In this document: piece by piece, positions 5,900-13,768 of the stretch
How positions within the stretch are numbered: the first letter of the stretch is position 1
Layout of the letters: every line of letters begins with the position of its first letter
Assembly: GCA_934667465.1 (NCBI GenBank)
Contig: CAKUMG010000051.1
Coordinates: 1-14,562 of the forward strand
Reading direction: 5' to 3'
Source: an uncultured Actinoplanes sp.
GTDB lineage: Bacteria; Actinomycetota; Actinomycetes; Mycobacteriales; Micromonosporaceae
DNA length: 14,562 nt
Translations under genes and position numbers: made by a program
Notes under the pieces: generated by a model
What the model was told of the DNA's origin: nothing
Databases searched by the model: none
What the model saw: the letters and a program-made list of their open reading frames with translations, nothing else

Positions 5900-7246
5900 C
5901 TACCGGAGGAACCCTTCGTAGTTCCGCTGCATCAGCTGGCTCTCGATCTGCTTGACCGTCTCCAGACCCACACCGACCATGATCAGCACCGCGGTACCAC
6001 CGAACGGGAAGTTCTGGTACTGCTGGCTGTCGAGCCAGATGAAGAAGAAGTTCGGCAGCACCGAGACCAGGCCCAGGTAGAGCGCACCCGGCAGCGTGAT
6101 CCGGCTCAGGATGAAGTCCAGGTAGTCAGCGGTCGGCTTGCCGGGACGGATGCCCGGCACGAATCCACCGTACTTCTTCATGTTCTCCGCGACCTCGGTC
6201 GGGTTGAACGTGATCGAGACGTAGAAGTAGGTGAAGAAGATGATCATCAAGAAGTACGTCGTGATGTAGATCCAGTGGCTCGGGTTCGCCAGGTTGTTCT
6301 GGATCCACTGCTGGTAGCCCTTGAGGTTGTTCGGGTCGAAGAACTGCAGGTACAGCTGCGGCAGGTAGAGCAGCGACGACGCGAAGATGACCGGGACGAC
6401 ACCCGCCTGGTTGACCTTCAGCGGGATGTACGTCGAGGTGCCGCCGTACATCCGCCGGCCGATCATGCGCTTCGCGTACTGCACCGGGATCCGCCGCTGC
6501 GCTTGCTCGATGAAGACGACCAGCGCGATGACCAGCAGCACGAGCGCGATGACGAGCCAGAACTTGCCCCAGCCGCTGCTCTCCTTGATCGTCCAGCCCT
6601 CGCCGGGGAGGCGGGCGGCGATCGAGGTGAAGATCAGCACGGACATGCCGTTGCCGACGCCGCGGTCGGTGATGAGCTCGCCGAGCCACATGACCACACC
6701 GGTGCCGGCGGTCATCGTGATGACCAGCATGACGAGGGTGAGCCACATCGGGATGCCGGTGTTCTCCGGCACGATCTGGAGGTTCGCCTGGTCCTGCGGG
6801 CACGCGTTGGCGAAGAGCTGGCCGGAGCGGGCCAGCGCGACGAACGCCGACGACTGGAGGACAGCGAGGCCCAGCGTCAGGTAGCGCGTGTATTGCGTGA
6901 TCTTCGCCTGGCCGCTCTGGCCCTCCTTGCGGAGCTGCTCGAGTCGCGGGATCACGACCGTCAGCAGCTGCAGGATGATGGAGGCCGTGATGTACGGCAT
7001 GATGCCGAGCGCGAAGACTGACAACTGCAGCAGGGCACCGCCCGAGAACAGGTTCAGCAGGTTGAGAACCCCGCCGCCCGCGTTCTGGTCGCTGACCGCG
7101 TCCAGGCAGTTACGAACGTTGGTGTAGGACACACCCGGGCTGGGCAAAGTGGCACCGAGCCGGTAGACCGCGATGATCGCTACTGTGAACAGCAGTTTCT
7201 TGCGCAGGTCAGGCGTCCGGAACGCACTGGAAAAGGCGGAGAGCAA
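5900..7246 (-). CDS. secY: Protein translocase subunit SecY
   Basis: Channel-forming subunit of the SecYEG translocon in the cytoplasmic membrane, with ten TM helices. From the TTG at 7246 the product is 448 aa starting MLSAFSSAFRTPDLRKKLLF, the usual actinobacterial N-terminus. AGGAGG lies exactly 6 nt upstream. The ATG two codons earlier (7252) directly abuts AGGAGG and is too close to use it. Family motifs are LPSPGVSY near TM1, FALGIMPYITASIILQLL (78-95, plug/TM2 region), LITDRGVGNGMSVLIF (191-206), AQRRIPVQYAKR (249-260, cytoplasmic loop C4) and GFVPGIRPGKPTADYL (361-376, loop C5). A possible own promoter lies at 7336-7344 and a leader hairpin at 7299-7317. adk and map follow. Confidence 0.97.
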   Translation of the reverse strand: MLSAFSSAFRTPDLRKKLLFTVAIIAVYRLGATLPSPGVSYTNVRNCLDAVSDQNAGGGVLNLLNLFSGGALLQLSVFALGIMPYITASIILQLLTVVIPRLEQLRKEGQSGQAKITQYTRYLTLGLAVLQSSAFVALARSGQLFANACPQDQANLQIVPENTGIPMWLTLVMLVITMTAGTGVVMWLGELITDRGVGNGMSVLIFTSIAARLPGEGWTIKESSGWGKFWLVIALVLLVIALVVFIEQAQRRIPVQYAKRMIGRRMYGGTSTYIPLKVNQAGVVPVIFASSLLYLPQLYLQFFDPNNLKGYQQWIQNNLANPSHWIYITTYFLMIIFFTYFYVSITFNPTEVAENMKKYGGFVPGIRPGKPTADYLDFILSRITLPGALYLGLVSVLPNFFFIWLDSQQYQNFPFGGTAVLIMVGVGLETVKQIESQLMQRNYEGFLR

Positions 7247-7298
7247 CTTCATCCTCCTGCGCGAGGTGGCCGCCTGGAACCGGCGGATGGGGGAAGGC

Positions 7299-7317
7299 AT
7301 CGGTCCGGACGACCGAT
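7299..7317 (-). promoter_or_regulatory. Leader hairpin upstream of secY
   Basis: A perfect 7-bp inverted repeat, ATCGGTC and GACCGAT with a 5-nt loop, lies about 53 nt before the secY TTG. It is roughly 10 nt after the start site predicted from the extended -10 at 7336. A 5'-terminal stem like this can stabilise an mRNA or bind a regulator. The role is inferred. Confidence 0.4.
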
Positions 7318-7335
7318 ATCCCTAGCTGGGAACGG

Positions 7336-7364
7336 ACTCTAACAGCCTGACGTGCCCGTTGTGA
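7336..7364 (-). promoter_or_regulatory. Candidate extended -10 promoter for secY-adk-map
   Basis: On the minus strand TGTTAGAGT gives an extended -10 (TG at 7343-7344, TAGAGT at 7336-7341). The -35 area (about 7359-7364) has only a poor match, as expected for TGn promoters. It lies in the 277-nt gap between rplO and secY, downstream of a terminator-like hairpin. An inverted repeat CGTGCC/GGCACG (7351-7370) overlaps the -35 area and could be an operator or a chance stem. A start near 7328 would leave a leader of about 82 nt. Confidence 0.45.
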
Positions 7365-7478
7365 GGCACGGTCGCCGCTTGTGCAACACCCGGGGACGAA
7401 GAGCTACCCAGCGGCTTGTGACGCGGAACCGCCCGATCTGACGTAATGCCAGCTCAGACGCCAGAACGGGGACACCGC

Positions 7479-7504
7479 CCCGGTATCTCTCTTCCGATAC
7501 CGGG
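7479..7504 (-). terminator. Terminator-like hairpin after rplO
   Basis: A perfect 9-bp inverted repeat (CCCGGTATC and GATACCGGG) with an 8-nt loop begins about 20 nt after the rplO stop. No U-run follows, as is common in actinobacteria. It probably ends or attenuates the spc transcript before secY, in line with the long gap and the candidate promoter beyond it. Confidence 0.6.
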
Positions 7505-7523
7505 CCGGCGCCCCCGACAAGCA

Positions 7524-7967
7524 TCACAGCTCGGTGACGGACCCACCGGCTGCGGCGATCTTCTCCTTGGCCGACTCGCTGAAGGCGTGCGCCGAGATCT
7601 GCAGCGACACCCCGCTCAGCTCGCCCGAACCGAGGACCTTGACCAGCTGGCCCTTGCGGACCGCGCCGGCCTCGACGAGCTCCAGCGGGCCGACCTGGCC
7701 ACCGTTGGGGAACAGCTCGGCGAGCCGGTCCAGGTTCACGACCTGGAAGACGACCTTGTTCTTGTTCTTGAAGCCCTTCAGCTTCGGCAGGCGCATGTGG
7801 AGGGGCATCTGCCCACCCTCGAACGCAGCCGAGATGTTCTTCCGGGCCTTGGAACCCTTGGTACCGCGACCGGCGGTCTTGCCCTTGGAGCCCTCACCAC
7901 GACCCACGCGGGTCTTGGCGGTCTTGGCTCCGGGAGCCGGGCGGAGGTGGTGGACCTTGATCGTCAT
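7524..7967 (-). CDS. rplO: Ribosomal protein L15 (uL15)
   Basis: Late-assembling 50S protein close to the central protuberance. It is 147 aa: [20 protein letters not shown], then the Gly-rich [20 protein letters not shown] stretch that threads into 23S r[23 protein letters not shown], and the C-terminal globular part with VKVLGSGEL and [12 protein letters not shown]. Its ATG shares one base with the rpmD stop (TAATG), and GGAGG in the last rpmD codons is 7 nt upstream, so it is likely translationally coupled. It is the last gene before a 277-nt gap, with a hairpin about 20 nt after its stop. Confidence 0.98.
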   Translation of the reverse strand: MTIKVHHLRPAPGAKTAKTRVGRGEGSKGKTAGRGTKGSKARKNISAAFEGGQMPLHMRLPKLKGFKNKNKVVFQVVNLDRLAELFPNGGQVGPLELVEAGAVRKGQLVKVLGSGELSGVSLQISAHAFSESAKEKIAAAGGSVTEL

Positions 7968-8149
7968 TACTCGACCTCCTCGACACTGACGAGGTGGTTC
8001 ACAGCGAAGATCATGCCCCGAATCTCGGGACGGTCCTCCTTGACCACCACATCGTTGATCCGCTTCAGGCCGAGCGACCGCAGGGAGTCCCGCTGGTTCT
8101 GCTTACGACCGATCTCGGACCGGACCTGGGTGACCTTCAGGCGTGCCAT
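7967..8149 (-). CDS. rpmD: Ribosomal protein L30 (uL30)
   Basis: Small 50S protein. The family protein is the 60 aa from ATG 8149: [35 protein letters not shown] and [16 protein letters not shown]. The frame is open upstream inside rpsE, but that part is a shadow of rpsE. The ATG overlaps the rpsE stop (ATGA), and its RBS is weak (GGCGGTG), which suggests translation by re-initiation from rpsE. Its stop overlaps the rplO start. Confidence 0.97.
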   Translation of the reverse strand: MARLKVTQVRSEIGRKQNQRDSLRSLGLKRINDVVVKEDRPEIRGMIFAVNHLVSVEEVE

Positions 8150-8769
8150 CAGCGCACCGCCGCTTCCGCGCGCGCCGAGAGCATGGCCGCGGGGGCCACG
8201 TCCTCGACCGGCAGGCCACGACGCGACGCGACCTGCTCCGGCGACTCGAGGCCCTTGAGAGCGGCCACGGTCGCGTGCACGATGTTGATCGGGTTCGACG
8301 AGCCGAGGCTCTTGCTCAGCACGTCGTGGATCCCCGCGCACTCGAGCACGGCACGCACCGGGCCACCGGCGATGACGCCGGTACCGGCGGACGCCGGCTT
8401 GAGGAGCACGACACCCGCGGCGGCCTCGCCGGTGATCGGGTGCGGGATCGTCGCAGCGATCCGCGGCACCTTGAAGAAGTGCTTCTTGGCCTCCTCGACA
8501 CCCTTGGCGATGGCCGCGGGCACCTCCTTGGCCTTCCCGTAGCCGATACCGACGGTGCCGTCACCGTCGCCGACGATCACGAGGGCGGTGAAGCTGAAGC
8601 GACGACCACCCTTCACGACCTTCGCGACACGGTTGATCGCGACGACCCGCTCGAGGTGCGGGGTCTTCTCGACGGGCGCGTTACCGCGACCGCCCTCACG
8701 GCGGTTGTCGCGGCGGCCACCCTCGTTGTTACCGCCGGACCCGCCGCCTCGGCGCTGCTGACCAGGCAT
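8149..8769 (-). CDS. rpsE: Ribosomal protein S5 (uS5) with Gly/Arg-rich N-terminal extension
   Basis: 30S protein near the mRNA entry channel, important for decoding fidelity. It is 206 aa against about 166 in E. coli. The extra length is a disordered-looking N-terminus of about 30 residues rich in Gly, Arg and Asn, common in actinobacterial S5. The core has [20 protein letters not shown] and [20 protein letters not shown] (dsRBD-like part), and [20 protein letters not shown] with [15 protein letters not shown] (C-terminal part). ATG at 8769 follows AGGAGG with 9 nt between. A nearer ATG at 8776 is out of frame. It lies 13 nt after rplR and overlaps rpmD by 3 nt. Confidence 0.97.
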   Translation of the reverse strand: MPGQQRRGGGSGGNNEGGRRDNRREGGRGNAPVEKTPHLERVVAINRVAKVVKGGRRFSFTALVIVGDGDGTVGIGYGKAKEVPAAIAKGVEEAKKHFFKVPRIAATIPHPITGEAAAGVVLLKPASAGTGVIAGGPVRAVLECAGIHDVLSKSLGSSNPINIVHATVAALKGLESPEQVASRRGLPVEDVAPAAMLSARAEAAVR

Positions 8770-8782
8770 TGGTCATTCCCTC

Positions 8783-9178
8783 CTAGAACTCGAGTCCGGC
8801 TTCGCGGGCGGCGTCCGCAAGCGCGGCGATCCGCCCCGCGTACTTGTTGCCACCGCGGTCGAAGACGACCTTGGACACACCCGCGGCCTTCGCGCGCTCG
8901 GCGAGCAGAGTGCCGACCTTGCCGGCCAGGGCGCTCTTGTCACCCTCGGTGCCCCGCAGGGAGGCGTCGAGCGTGGAAGCAGATGCCAGCGTGTGACCCT
9001 TGAGGTCGTCGACGATCTGCGCGGTGATGTTCCGCGTGGACCGGGTGACGACCAGGCGGGGACGCTCGGCGGAGCCACGGACGTTCTTCCGGACCCGGAA
9101 GTGCCGGCGCGCCTTGCCGACGGCACGCTTGGAGGAGATGCCTCCACCGTTGCGGCGCTTGAGCAGCGTGGCGGTCAC
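8783..9178 (-). CDS. rplR: Ribosomal protein L18 (uL18)
   Basis: 5S rRNA-binding protein of the central protuberance, acting with L5. It is 131 aa from a GTG start: [20 protein letters not shown], then [39 protein letters not shown] and the terminal [26 protein letters not shown]. The GTG shares four bases with the rplF stop (GTGA), and CAGG lies 6 nt upstream. The gene is in the invariant order rplF-rplR-rpsE. Confidence 0.97.
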   Translation of the reverse strand: MTATLLKRRNGGGISSKRAVGKARRHFRVRKNVRGSAERPRLVVTRSTRNITAQIVDDLKGHTLASASTLDASLRGTEGDKSALAGKVGTLLAERAKAAGVSKVVFDRGGNKYAGRIAALADAAREAGLEF

Positions 9179-9717
9179 TTCTTACCTGCCTTTCCAGCCT
9201 TGCGGCGGATGACCTCGCCCTGGTACTTGACGCCCTTGCCCTTGTAGGGCTCCGGCGGGCGGATCTTCCGGATGTTGGCGGCGACCTCGCCGACCAGCTG
9301 CTTGTCGATCCCGGCCACCGTGAACTGGGTCGGCCGCTCCACCGTGAAGGTGATGCCGGCCGGGGGCACGATGTTGACCGGGTGCGAGAAGCCCAGGGCG
9401 AACTCGAGGTCCTTGCCCTTGGCGGTCACGCGGTAACCGGTGCCGTTGATCTCCAGGGTCTTCTTGTAGCCCTCGGTGACGCCGACGATCATGTTGGCGA
9501 CCAGGGTACGAGAGAGGCCGTGCAGCTCCTTGGCCTTGCGCTCGTCGTTGGGGCGGTTGACCGACAGCTCGCCGTTCTCCGCCTTCTCGACCGTGATCGG
9601 GTCGGCGACGGTGTGCGAGAGCTCGCCCTTGGGGCCCTTGACCTTGATGGTCTGGCCCGAGATGGTGACATCGACGCCGGCCGGGACCGGGATCGACTTA
9701 CGTCCGATTCGCGACAT
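9175..9717 (-). CDS. rplF: Ribosomal protein L6 (uL6)
   Basis: 50S protein beside the sarcin-ricin loop and factor-binding site. It is 180 aa from ATG 9717, [20 protein letters not shown]. The frame is open up to 9762, but that extension runs into rpsH and lacks family sequence, while GGAG sits 8 nt before ATG 9717. It has two similar alpha/beta domains with [16 protein letters not shown]-like [14 protein letters not shown], and the C-terminal signature [19 protein letters not shown]. It lies 13 nt after rpsH and overlaps rplR by 4 nt. Confidence 0.97.
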   Translation of the reverse strand: MSRIGRKSIPVPAGVDVTISGQTIKVKGPKGELSHTVADPITVEKAENGELSVNRPNDERKAKELHGLSRTLVANMIVGVTEGYKKTLEINGTGYRVTAKGKDLEFALGFSHPVNIVPPAGITFTVERPTQFTVAGIDKQLVGEVAANIRKIRPPEPYKGKGVKYQGEVIRRKAGKAGKK

Positions 9718-9730
9718 GTCTAAGTCTCCG

Positions 9731-10138
9731 TTACCAGACGAAGGCGAGGACTTCCCCGCCAACGCTCCGCTTGCGAGCCTGCTTGTCAGTCAGGAGGCCC
9801 TGGGACGTCGAGATGATCGCGACACCAAGGCCACCGAGCACTCGGGGGAGCTCATCGGACTTGGCGTAAACCCGGAGACCGGGCTTCGACACGCGCTTGA
9901 TCCCGGCGAGGCTGCGCTCGCGGCTCTGGCCGTACTTGAGTTCAACGACCAGGCGCTGTCCGACTTCGCCTTCCTCCGGCTCAACGGCCGACCAGGAGGC
10001 GATGTAACCCTCCGCCTTGAGGACCTCGGCGATGTTCGCCTTGATCTTCGAGAACGGCATGGTCACCTTGTCGTGGTACGCCTGGTTGGCGTTACGCAGA
10101 CGCGTCAGCATGTCTGCGATCGGGTCCGTCATCGTCAT
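9731..10138 (-). CDS. rpsH: Ribosomal protein S8 (uS8)
   Basis: Primary binder of 16S helix 21 in the 30S body. It is 135 aa: [77 protein letters not shown] and the closing GGEVLAFVW. The start MTMTDP is chosen because it matches other actinobacterial S8 proteins; an in-frame ATG two codons later is possible. AGAAAGG is about 13 nt upstream, a loose RBS. It is preceded by a 166-nt structured gap. S8 represses spc translation in E. coli by binding near rplE; no equivalent is evident here. Confidence 0.97.
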   Translation of the reverse strand: MTMTDPIADMLTRLRNANQAYHDKVTMPFSKIKANIAEVLKAEGYIASWSAVEPEEGEVGQRLVVELKYGQSRERSLAGIKRVSKPGLRVYAKSDELPRVLGGLGVAIISTSQGLLTDKQARKRSVGGEVLAFVW

Positions 10139-10219
10139 GGGTATTCGTCAACCTTTCTCGCCGGGGTTCCCGGATTCGCGCCCAGGCCTACGGCGAAGCG
10201 GTATTGCTCCAGTTCCGCC

Positions 10220-10287
10220 TCCGCCCCATCGGGGGCGTCGGCGGGATGGTTGGCTACCCAGCCATCTGCCCCTTCAGGGGCGCCGGC
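10220..10287 (-). repeat. Two copies of a 23-nt hairpin repeat in the rpsN-rpsH gap
   Basis: Copies at 10220-10242 and 10265-10287 are direct repeats, identical at 19 of 23 bases. Each is built around a GC-rich stem: CGCCCC/GGGGCG (10222-10237) and GCCCC/GGGGC (10268-10281). Several of the differences fall in or beside the loops, so pairing is kept in both. The rest of the gap (10139-10304) has no gene or clear promoter. The function is unknown: an RNA-processing or stabilising tandem stem, or a small intergenic palindromic element. Confidence 0.6.
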
Positions 10288-10304
10288 CGGGTGGTGGGAT
10301 GGGG

Positions 10305-10490
10305 TTACCAGGAAGCCTTCGACACGCCGGGAAGCTCACCACGGTGGGCCATGTCCCGCAGGCAAACCCGGCAAAGACCGAACTTGCGGTAGACCGAGTG
10401 CGGGCGACCGCACTTCTGGCACCGGGTGTACGCGCGCACAGCGAACTTGGGCTTCGCGGCCGCCTTGATGATCAGGGCCTTCTTAGCCAT
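10305..10490 (-). CDS. rpsZ: Ribosomal protein S14 type Z (uS14), zinc form
   Basis: 30S head protein. It is 61 aa, the short zinc type, with C24-x2-C27 and C40-x2-C43 in [19 protein letters not shown] and [20 protein letters not shown]. The annotated symbol may be rpsN or rpsZ. ATG at 10490 lies 2 nt after the rplE stop, and AAGGAG, 8 nt upstream, is in the rplE tail. Actinobacteria may also carry a zinc-free S14 paralogue elsewhere that is induced when zinc is scarce; none is in this window. A long structured gap follows. Confidence 0.97.
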   Translation of the reverse strand: MAKKALIIKAAAKPKFAVRAYTRCQKCGRPHSVYRKFGLCRVCLRDMAHRGELPGVSKASW

Positions 10491-10492
10491 GC

Positions 10493-11062
10493 TCAGTTCT
10501 CCTTGAACGGGAAGCCCAGGAGCTTGAGCAGCTGCCGGCCCTCCTCGTCGGTCGTGGCGGTGGTCACCACCGTGATGTCCATGCCCCGCGTCCGATCGAT
10601 CCGGTCCTGGTCGATCTCGTGGAACACCGACTGCTCGGTCAGACCGAACGTGTAGTTGCCGTGCCCGTCGAGCTTGCGCCCGTCGAGGCCGCGGAAGTCA
10701 CGGATACGCGGCAGCGCGATCGACAGAAGCCGGTCCAGGAACTCCCACATGCGGTCGTTGCGGAGGGTGACCTTCGCGCCGATCGGCATGCCCTCACGCA
10801 GCTTGAACTGCGCGATCGACTTGGTGGCCCGCCGCACCAGCGGCTTCTGACCGGTGATGGTGGTCAGATCGCGCACGGCGCCGTCGATCAGCTTGGCGTC
10901 ACGCGCGGCCTCGCCGACACCCATGTTCACAACGACCTTGACCAGGCCGGGGATCTGCATGGGGTTGCCGTACTTGAACTGCTCCTGAAGCGCGGGGATC
11001 ACGTCGCCGCGGTACTTCTGCTTCAGCCGGGGCAGGGTCTTGGTCTCGGTGGCGGCAGTCAT
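10493..11062 (-). CDS. rplE: Ribosomal protein L5 (uL5)
   Basis: Binds 5S rRNA and helix 84 of 23S rRNA and forms bridge B1b with S13. It is 189 aa from ATG 11062; a GTG one codon earlier is also possible. The ATG shares one base with the rplX stop (TGATG) and has AAGGA 6 nt upstream. Signatures are [77 protein letters not shown] and [20 protein letters not shown]. The C-terminus ends LLGFPFKEN. Confidence 0.98.
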   Translation of the reverse strand: MTAATETKTLPRLKQKYRGDVIPALQEQFKYGNPMQIPGLVKVVVNMGVGEAARDAKLIDGAVRDLTTITGQKPLVRRATKSIAQFKLREGMPIGAKVTLRNDRMWEFLDRLLSIALPRIRDFRGLDGRKLDGHGNYTFGLTEQSVFHEIDQDRIDRTRGMDITVVTTATTDEEGRQLLKLLGFPFKEN

Positions 11063-11376
11063 CACAGGTCCTTACCGGTGGTACGAGCGATCCGGACCTT
11101 CTGGCCGTTCTCGTCGACGCGGAACCCGATGCGGGTCGGCTTGCCCTGGTCATCCACGATCTGCACGTTCGAGATGTGGACGGGGGCTTCCTGCGTGACG
11201 ATGCCGCCGGTCTTCGAACCACGCTGCGTCTGACGGATACGCTCGTGCTTCTTGATGCGGTTGACGCCCTCGACGAGGACCTTGTCCTGGCGGGGGAAGG
11301 CCTGAATGACCTTGCCCTTGGCGCCCTTGTCCTTACCGGCGATGACGACGACCGTGTCGCCCTTCTTGATCTTCAT
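11062..11376 (-). CDS. rplX: Ribosomal protein L24 (uL24)
   Basis: Assembly-initiator protein of the 50S, located near the exit tunnel. It is 104 aa: an N-terminal KOW domain ([20 protein letters not shown], residues 4-23), then [19 protein letters not shown] and [23 protein letters not shown] at 11376 follows GGAGG by 7 nt. It lies 85 nt after rplN and overlaps rplE by one base. Confidence 0.98.
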   Translation of the reverse strand: MKIKKGDTVVVIAGKDKGAKGKVIQAFPRQDKVLVEGVNRIKKHERIRQTQRGSKTGGIVTQEAPVHISNVQIVDDQGKPTRIGFRVDENGQKVRIARTTGKDL

Positions 11377-11461
11377 GCCCGGGCCTCCGTTCCGGCGTCA
11401 CCGTAGGTGTCACAAGAGCTATTGCTGTGCCTGATGGTGCTCTCGCTCCGCTCGATCACGG

Positions 11462-11830
11462 TCAGAGCACCTCCGGCGCCAGGCTGATGATCTTCATGAA
11501 CCGCTTGTCGCGCAGCTCGCGGCCGACCGGGCCGAAGATACGCGTACCGCGGGGGTCTCCGCCGTCCTTGATGATGACGGCGGCGTTCTCGTCGAACTTG
11601 ATGTACGAGCCGTCGGGACGGCGCCTCTCCTTGGCGGTGCGAACGATGACCGCCTTGACGACGTCACCCTTCTTGACACCGGCACCCGGGATGGCGTCCT
11701 TGACCGTGGCCACGATGACGTCGCCGATGCTCGCGTAGCGGCGACCGGAGCCGCCCAGTACGCGGATGCACAGAATCTCCCGCGCACCCGTGTTGTCGGC
11801 GACGCGCAGTCGCGACTCCTGCTGGATCAC
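11462..11830 (-). CDS. rplN: Ribosomal protein L14 (uL14)
   Basis: 50S protein at the subunit interface (bridges B5 and B8). It is 122 aa from GTG 11830: [74 protein letters not shown] and the terminal [24 protein letters not shown] is 6 nt before the GTG. It opens the spc group after a 141-nt gap with strong hairpins, and rplX follows after 85 nt. Confidence 0.98.
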   Translation of the reverse strand: MIQQESRLRVADNTGAREILCIRVLGGSGRRYASIGDVIVATVKDAIPGAGVKKGDVVKAVIVRTAKERRRPDGSYIKFDENAAVIIKDGGDPRGTRIFGPVGRELRDKRFMKIISLAPEVL

Positions 11831-11892
11831 GTCTGTCTCCTATGTCTGCCAGTTCTCCGGCTGCTTGCTGTCCGAAGCTTGGCGGAACCATT

Positions 11893-11933
11893 GAAACGCC
11901 TTCGGCCGCTCGGGGCGGCGGTGGGGCGGTTTC
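11893..11933 (-). promoter_or_regulatory. Compound hairpin in the rpsQ-rplN leader
   Basis: An outer pairing of GAAAC-GCC with GGCG-TTTC (one-base bulge) encloses an inner 5-bp stem, GCCGC/GCGGC, with a 5-nt loop. It lies about 63 nt before the rplN GTG. I see no convincing -10/-35 pair in the gap, so this looks like an RNA element rather than a promoter. Its function is unknown. Confidence 0.35.
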
Positions 11934-11941
11934 GGACGGGC

Positions 11942-11967
11942 GGTGGGCCGGCGTGAACCGGCCCACC
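11942..11967 (-). terminator. Strong hairpin right after rpsQ (S10/spc boundary)
   Basis: A perfect 10-bp inverted repeat (GGTGGGCCGG and CCGGCCCACC) with a 6-nt loop starts 4 nt after the rpsQ stop. There is no U-tract. It marks the boundary between the S10 and spc groups and could be a terminator, attenuator or 3'-end stabiliser. Because no clear promoter lies between it and rplN, partial read-through is likely. Confidence 0.55.
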
Positions 11968-11971
11968 AGAC

Positions 11972-12247
11972 TCACTTGGCCTTTTCGAGGATCTCCACGA
12001 GCCGCCAGCGCTTGGTGGCGGAGAGCGGACGGGTCTCCATCATGAGGACCCGGTCGCCGATGCCGGCCGCGTTCTGCTCGTCGTGCACCTTGAGCTTGCG
12101 CGTCCGACGGATGACCTTGCCGTAGAGCGCGTGCTTGACGCGGTCCTCGACCTCGACAACGACCGTCTTGTCCATCTTGTCGCTGACCACGAGGCCCTCG
12201 CGCGTCTTGCGCTGAGCCCGCGGTTCAGCAGTCGTGTTCTCACTCAT
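11972..12247 (-). CDS. rpsQ: Ribosomal protein S17 (uS17)
   Basis: Early-assembling 16S rRNA-binding protein of the 30S body with an OB fold. It is 91 aa: a polar N-terminus ([20 protein letters not shown]), [56 protein letters not shown] and [10 protein letters not shown]. Its ATG overlaps the rpmC stop (ATGA), and GAGG lies 7 nt upstream inside rpmC. It closes the distal S10 group and is followed by hairpins. Confidence 0.98.
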   Translation of the reverse strand: MSENTTAEPRAQRKTREGLVVSDKMDKTVVVEVEDRVKHALYGKVIRRTRKLKVHDEQNAAGIGDRVLMMETRPLSATKRWRLVEILEKAK

Positions 12248-12477
12248 GCTGTCACCTCACTCGGCGCGGCCGAGAGCCCCAGCTCACGCTCACGCATGAT
12301 CGTGTAGATCCTCGCGATGTCCTTGCGGACCACCTGCAGCCGACGGTGATTGTCGAGCTGCCCGGTCGCGCCCTGCACGCGAAGATTGAACAGCTCCGCT
12401 TTCGCCTCCCGCAGCCGCGAGACCAGCTCCTCTTCAGGAAGCTCTCGCAGCTCGGCCGGCTTCACGCCCGCTGCCAT
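12244..12477 (-). CDS. rpmC: Ribosomal protein L29 (uL29)
   Basis: Small helical 50S protein at the tunnel exit, next to L23, that helps dock trigger factor and SRP. The chosen ATG 12477 gives 77 aa starting [20 protein letters not shown], in register with other actinobacterial L29 proteins. A GTG at 12489 in frame would add four residues and overlap rplP by 11 nt. Signatures are [20 protein letters not shown] and [19 protein letters not shown]. It lies 1 nt after the rplP stop, with no strong RBS, so it is probably coupled to rplP. Confidence 0.96.
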   Translation of the reverse strand: MAAGVKPAELRELPEEELVSRLREAKAELFNLRVQGATGQLDNHRRLQVVRKDIARIYTIMRERELGLSAAPSEVTA

Positions 12478-12478
12478 A

Positions 12479-12904
12479 TCAGCTTTCACCCACTTCGCGT
12501 GTCACGATGCGGCACTTCATCGGGAGCTTGTGAATCGCGCGGCGCATGGCCTCGCGAGCGATCGTCTCGTTGGGGAACGACATCTCGAAGAGAATCCTTC
12601 CCGGCTTGACGTTCGCGACCCACCACTCCGGCGAGCCCTTACCGGAACCCATGCGGGTCTCGGCGGGCTTCTTGGTCAGTGCCTGGTCCGGGAAGATCGA
12701 GATCCAGACCTTACCGCCACGCTTGATGTGGCGCGTCATGGCGATACGAGCGGACTCGATCTGACGGTTGGTCACGTACGCCGGCTCCAGCGCCTGGATA
12801 CCGAACTCACCGAAGACGACCCGGTTGCCGCCCTTGGACGCGCCGTGGCGGTCCGGGTGGTGCGGCTTGCGGAAGCCCTTCGGGGGCTTACGCGGCATCA
12901 GCAT
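12479..12904 (-). CDS. rplP: Ribosomal protein L16 (uL16)
   Basis: 50S protein by the A-site tRNA and peptidyl-transferase centre, required late in assembly. It is 141 aa: [79 protein letters not shown] and [20 protein letters not shown] at 12904 follows AGGAGGG by 7 nt and lies 3 nt after the rpsC stop. An ATG two codons later is less likely given the family start. Confidence 0.98.
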   Translation of the reverse strand: MLMPRKPPKGFRKPHHPDRHGASKGGNRVVFGEFGIQALEPAYVTNRQIESARIAMTRHIKRGGKVWISIFPDQALTKKPAETRMGSGKGSPEWWVANVKPGRILFEMSFPNETIAREAMRRAIHKLPMKCRIVTREVGES

Positions 12905-12907
12905 GTG

Positions 12908-13768
12908 TCAGCCCTCCTGCTGCGTTTCGGCCACCGCCGGCGCAGCCGCGATCGCGGCGTCGCTGGCGTTGTCGCCGGTCGGGGTGTCGCCACCCCGGGC
13001 CTGCGCCTGCGCGGCCCGGCCGGCCTCGGTGCCACCGGCGGTCGTGCCGGACGAACCGGAACGGCCACGACGGGGACGGTCGGGGCGGTCGCCCCGGTCA
13101 CGGCGCGGACGCGACGGAGCCTCGGGGGCCACCTCGCGACCCGGAACGGCGTCGCCCTTGTAGATCCAGACCTTCACGCCGATGCGACCGAACGTGGTAC
13201 GGGCCTCGAAGAAGCCGTACTCGATGTCGGCGCGCAGCGTGTGCAGCGGGACGCGACCCTCACGGTAGAACTCCGTGCGGCTCATCTCCGCGCCGCCGAG
13301 GCGGCCGGAGACCTGCACCCGGATGCCCTTGCAGACCGGGTTCTTCATCGCGGACTGCATGGCCTTGCGCATCGCCCGGCGGAAGCTGACCCGGCTGGAC
13401 AGCTGCTCGGCGACGCCCTGCGCCACGAGCTGAGCGTCCGACTCCGGGCTCTTCACCTCGAGGATGTTGAGCTGGACCTGCTTGCCGGTGAGCTTCTCGA
13501 GCTCGCCGCGGATGCGGTCGGCCTCCGCGCCCTTACGGCCGATGACGATGCCCGGCCGGGCGGTGTGGATGTCGACGCGGACCCGGTCGCGGGTGCGCTC
13601 GATGTCCACCTTCGAGATGCCGGCGCGCTCCAGGCCCTTGGACATCATGCGGCGGATCTTGACGTCCTCGCCGATGTAGTCCTTGTAGAGCTTGTCCGCG
13701 AACCAGCGGCTCTTCCAGTCGGTGGAGATGCCGAGGCGGAACCCAGTGGGGTGAACCTTCTGACCCAT
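12908..13768 (-). CDS. rpsC: Ribosomal protein S3 (uS3) with long polar C-terminal tail
   Basis: 30S head protein at the mRNA entry tunnel, with helicase-related function. It is 286 aa against 233 in E. coli. The core has [20 protein letters not shown], the KH domain with GRKG (residues 77-80) in [15 protein letters not shown], and the C-terminal part [35 protein letters not shown]. Residues from about 213 form a tail with Arg/Asp/Pro-rich (215-240) and then Gly/Ala/Thr-rich sequence, probably disordered and typical of actinobacteria. Its ATG shares one base with the rplV stop (TAATG). Confidence 0.98.
   Translation of the reverse strand: MGQKVHPTGFRLGISTDWKSRWFADKLYKDYIGEDVKIRRMMSKGLERAGISKVDIERTRDRVRVDIHTARPGIVIGRKGAEADRIRGELEKLTGKQVQLNILEVKSPESDAQLVAQGVAEQLSSRVSFRRAMRKAMQSAMKNPVCKGIRVQVSGRLGGAEMSRTEFYREGRVPLHTLRADIEYGFFEARTTFGRIGVKVWIYKGDAVPGREVAPEAPSRPRRDRGDRPDRPRRGRSGSSGTTAGGTEAGRAAQAQARGGDTPTGDNASDAAIAAAPAVAETQQEG

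Noticed and set aside
9718..9762. 15-residue N-terminal extension of rplF
   Set aside because: It overlaps the end of rpsH, is not family sequence, and the ATG at 9717 has its own GGAG.
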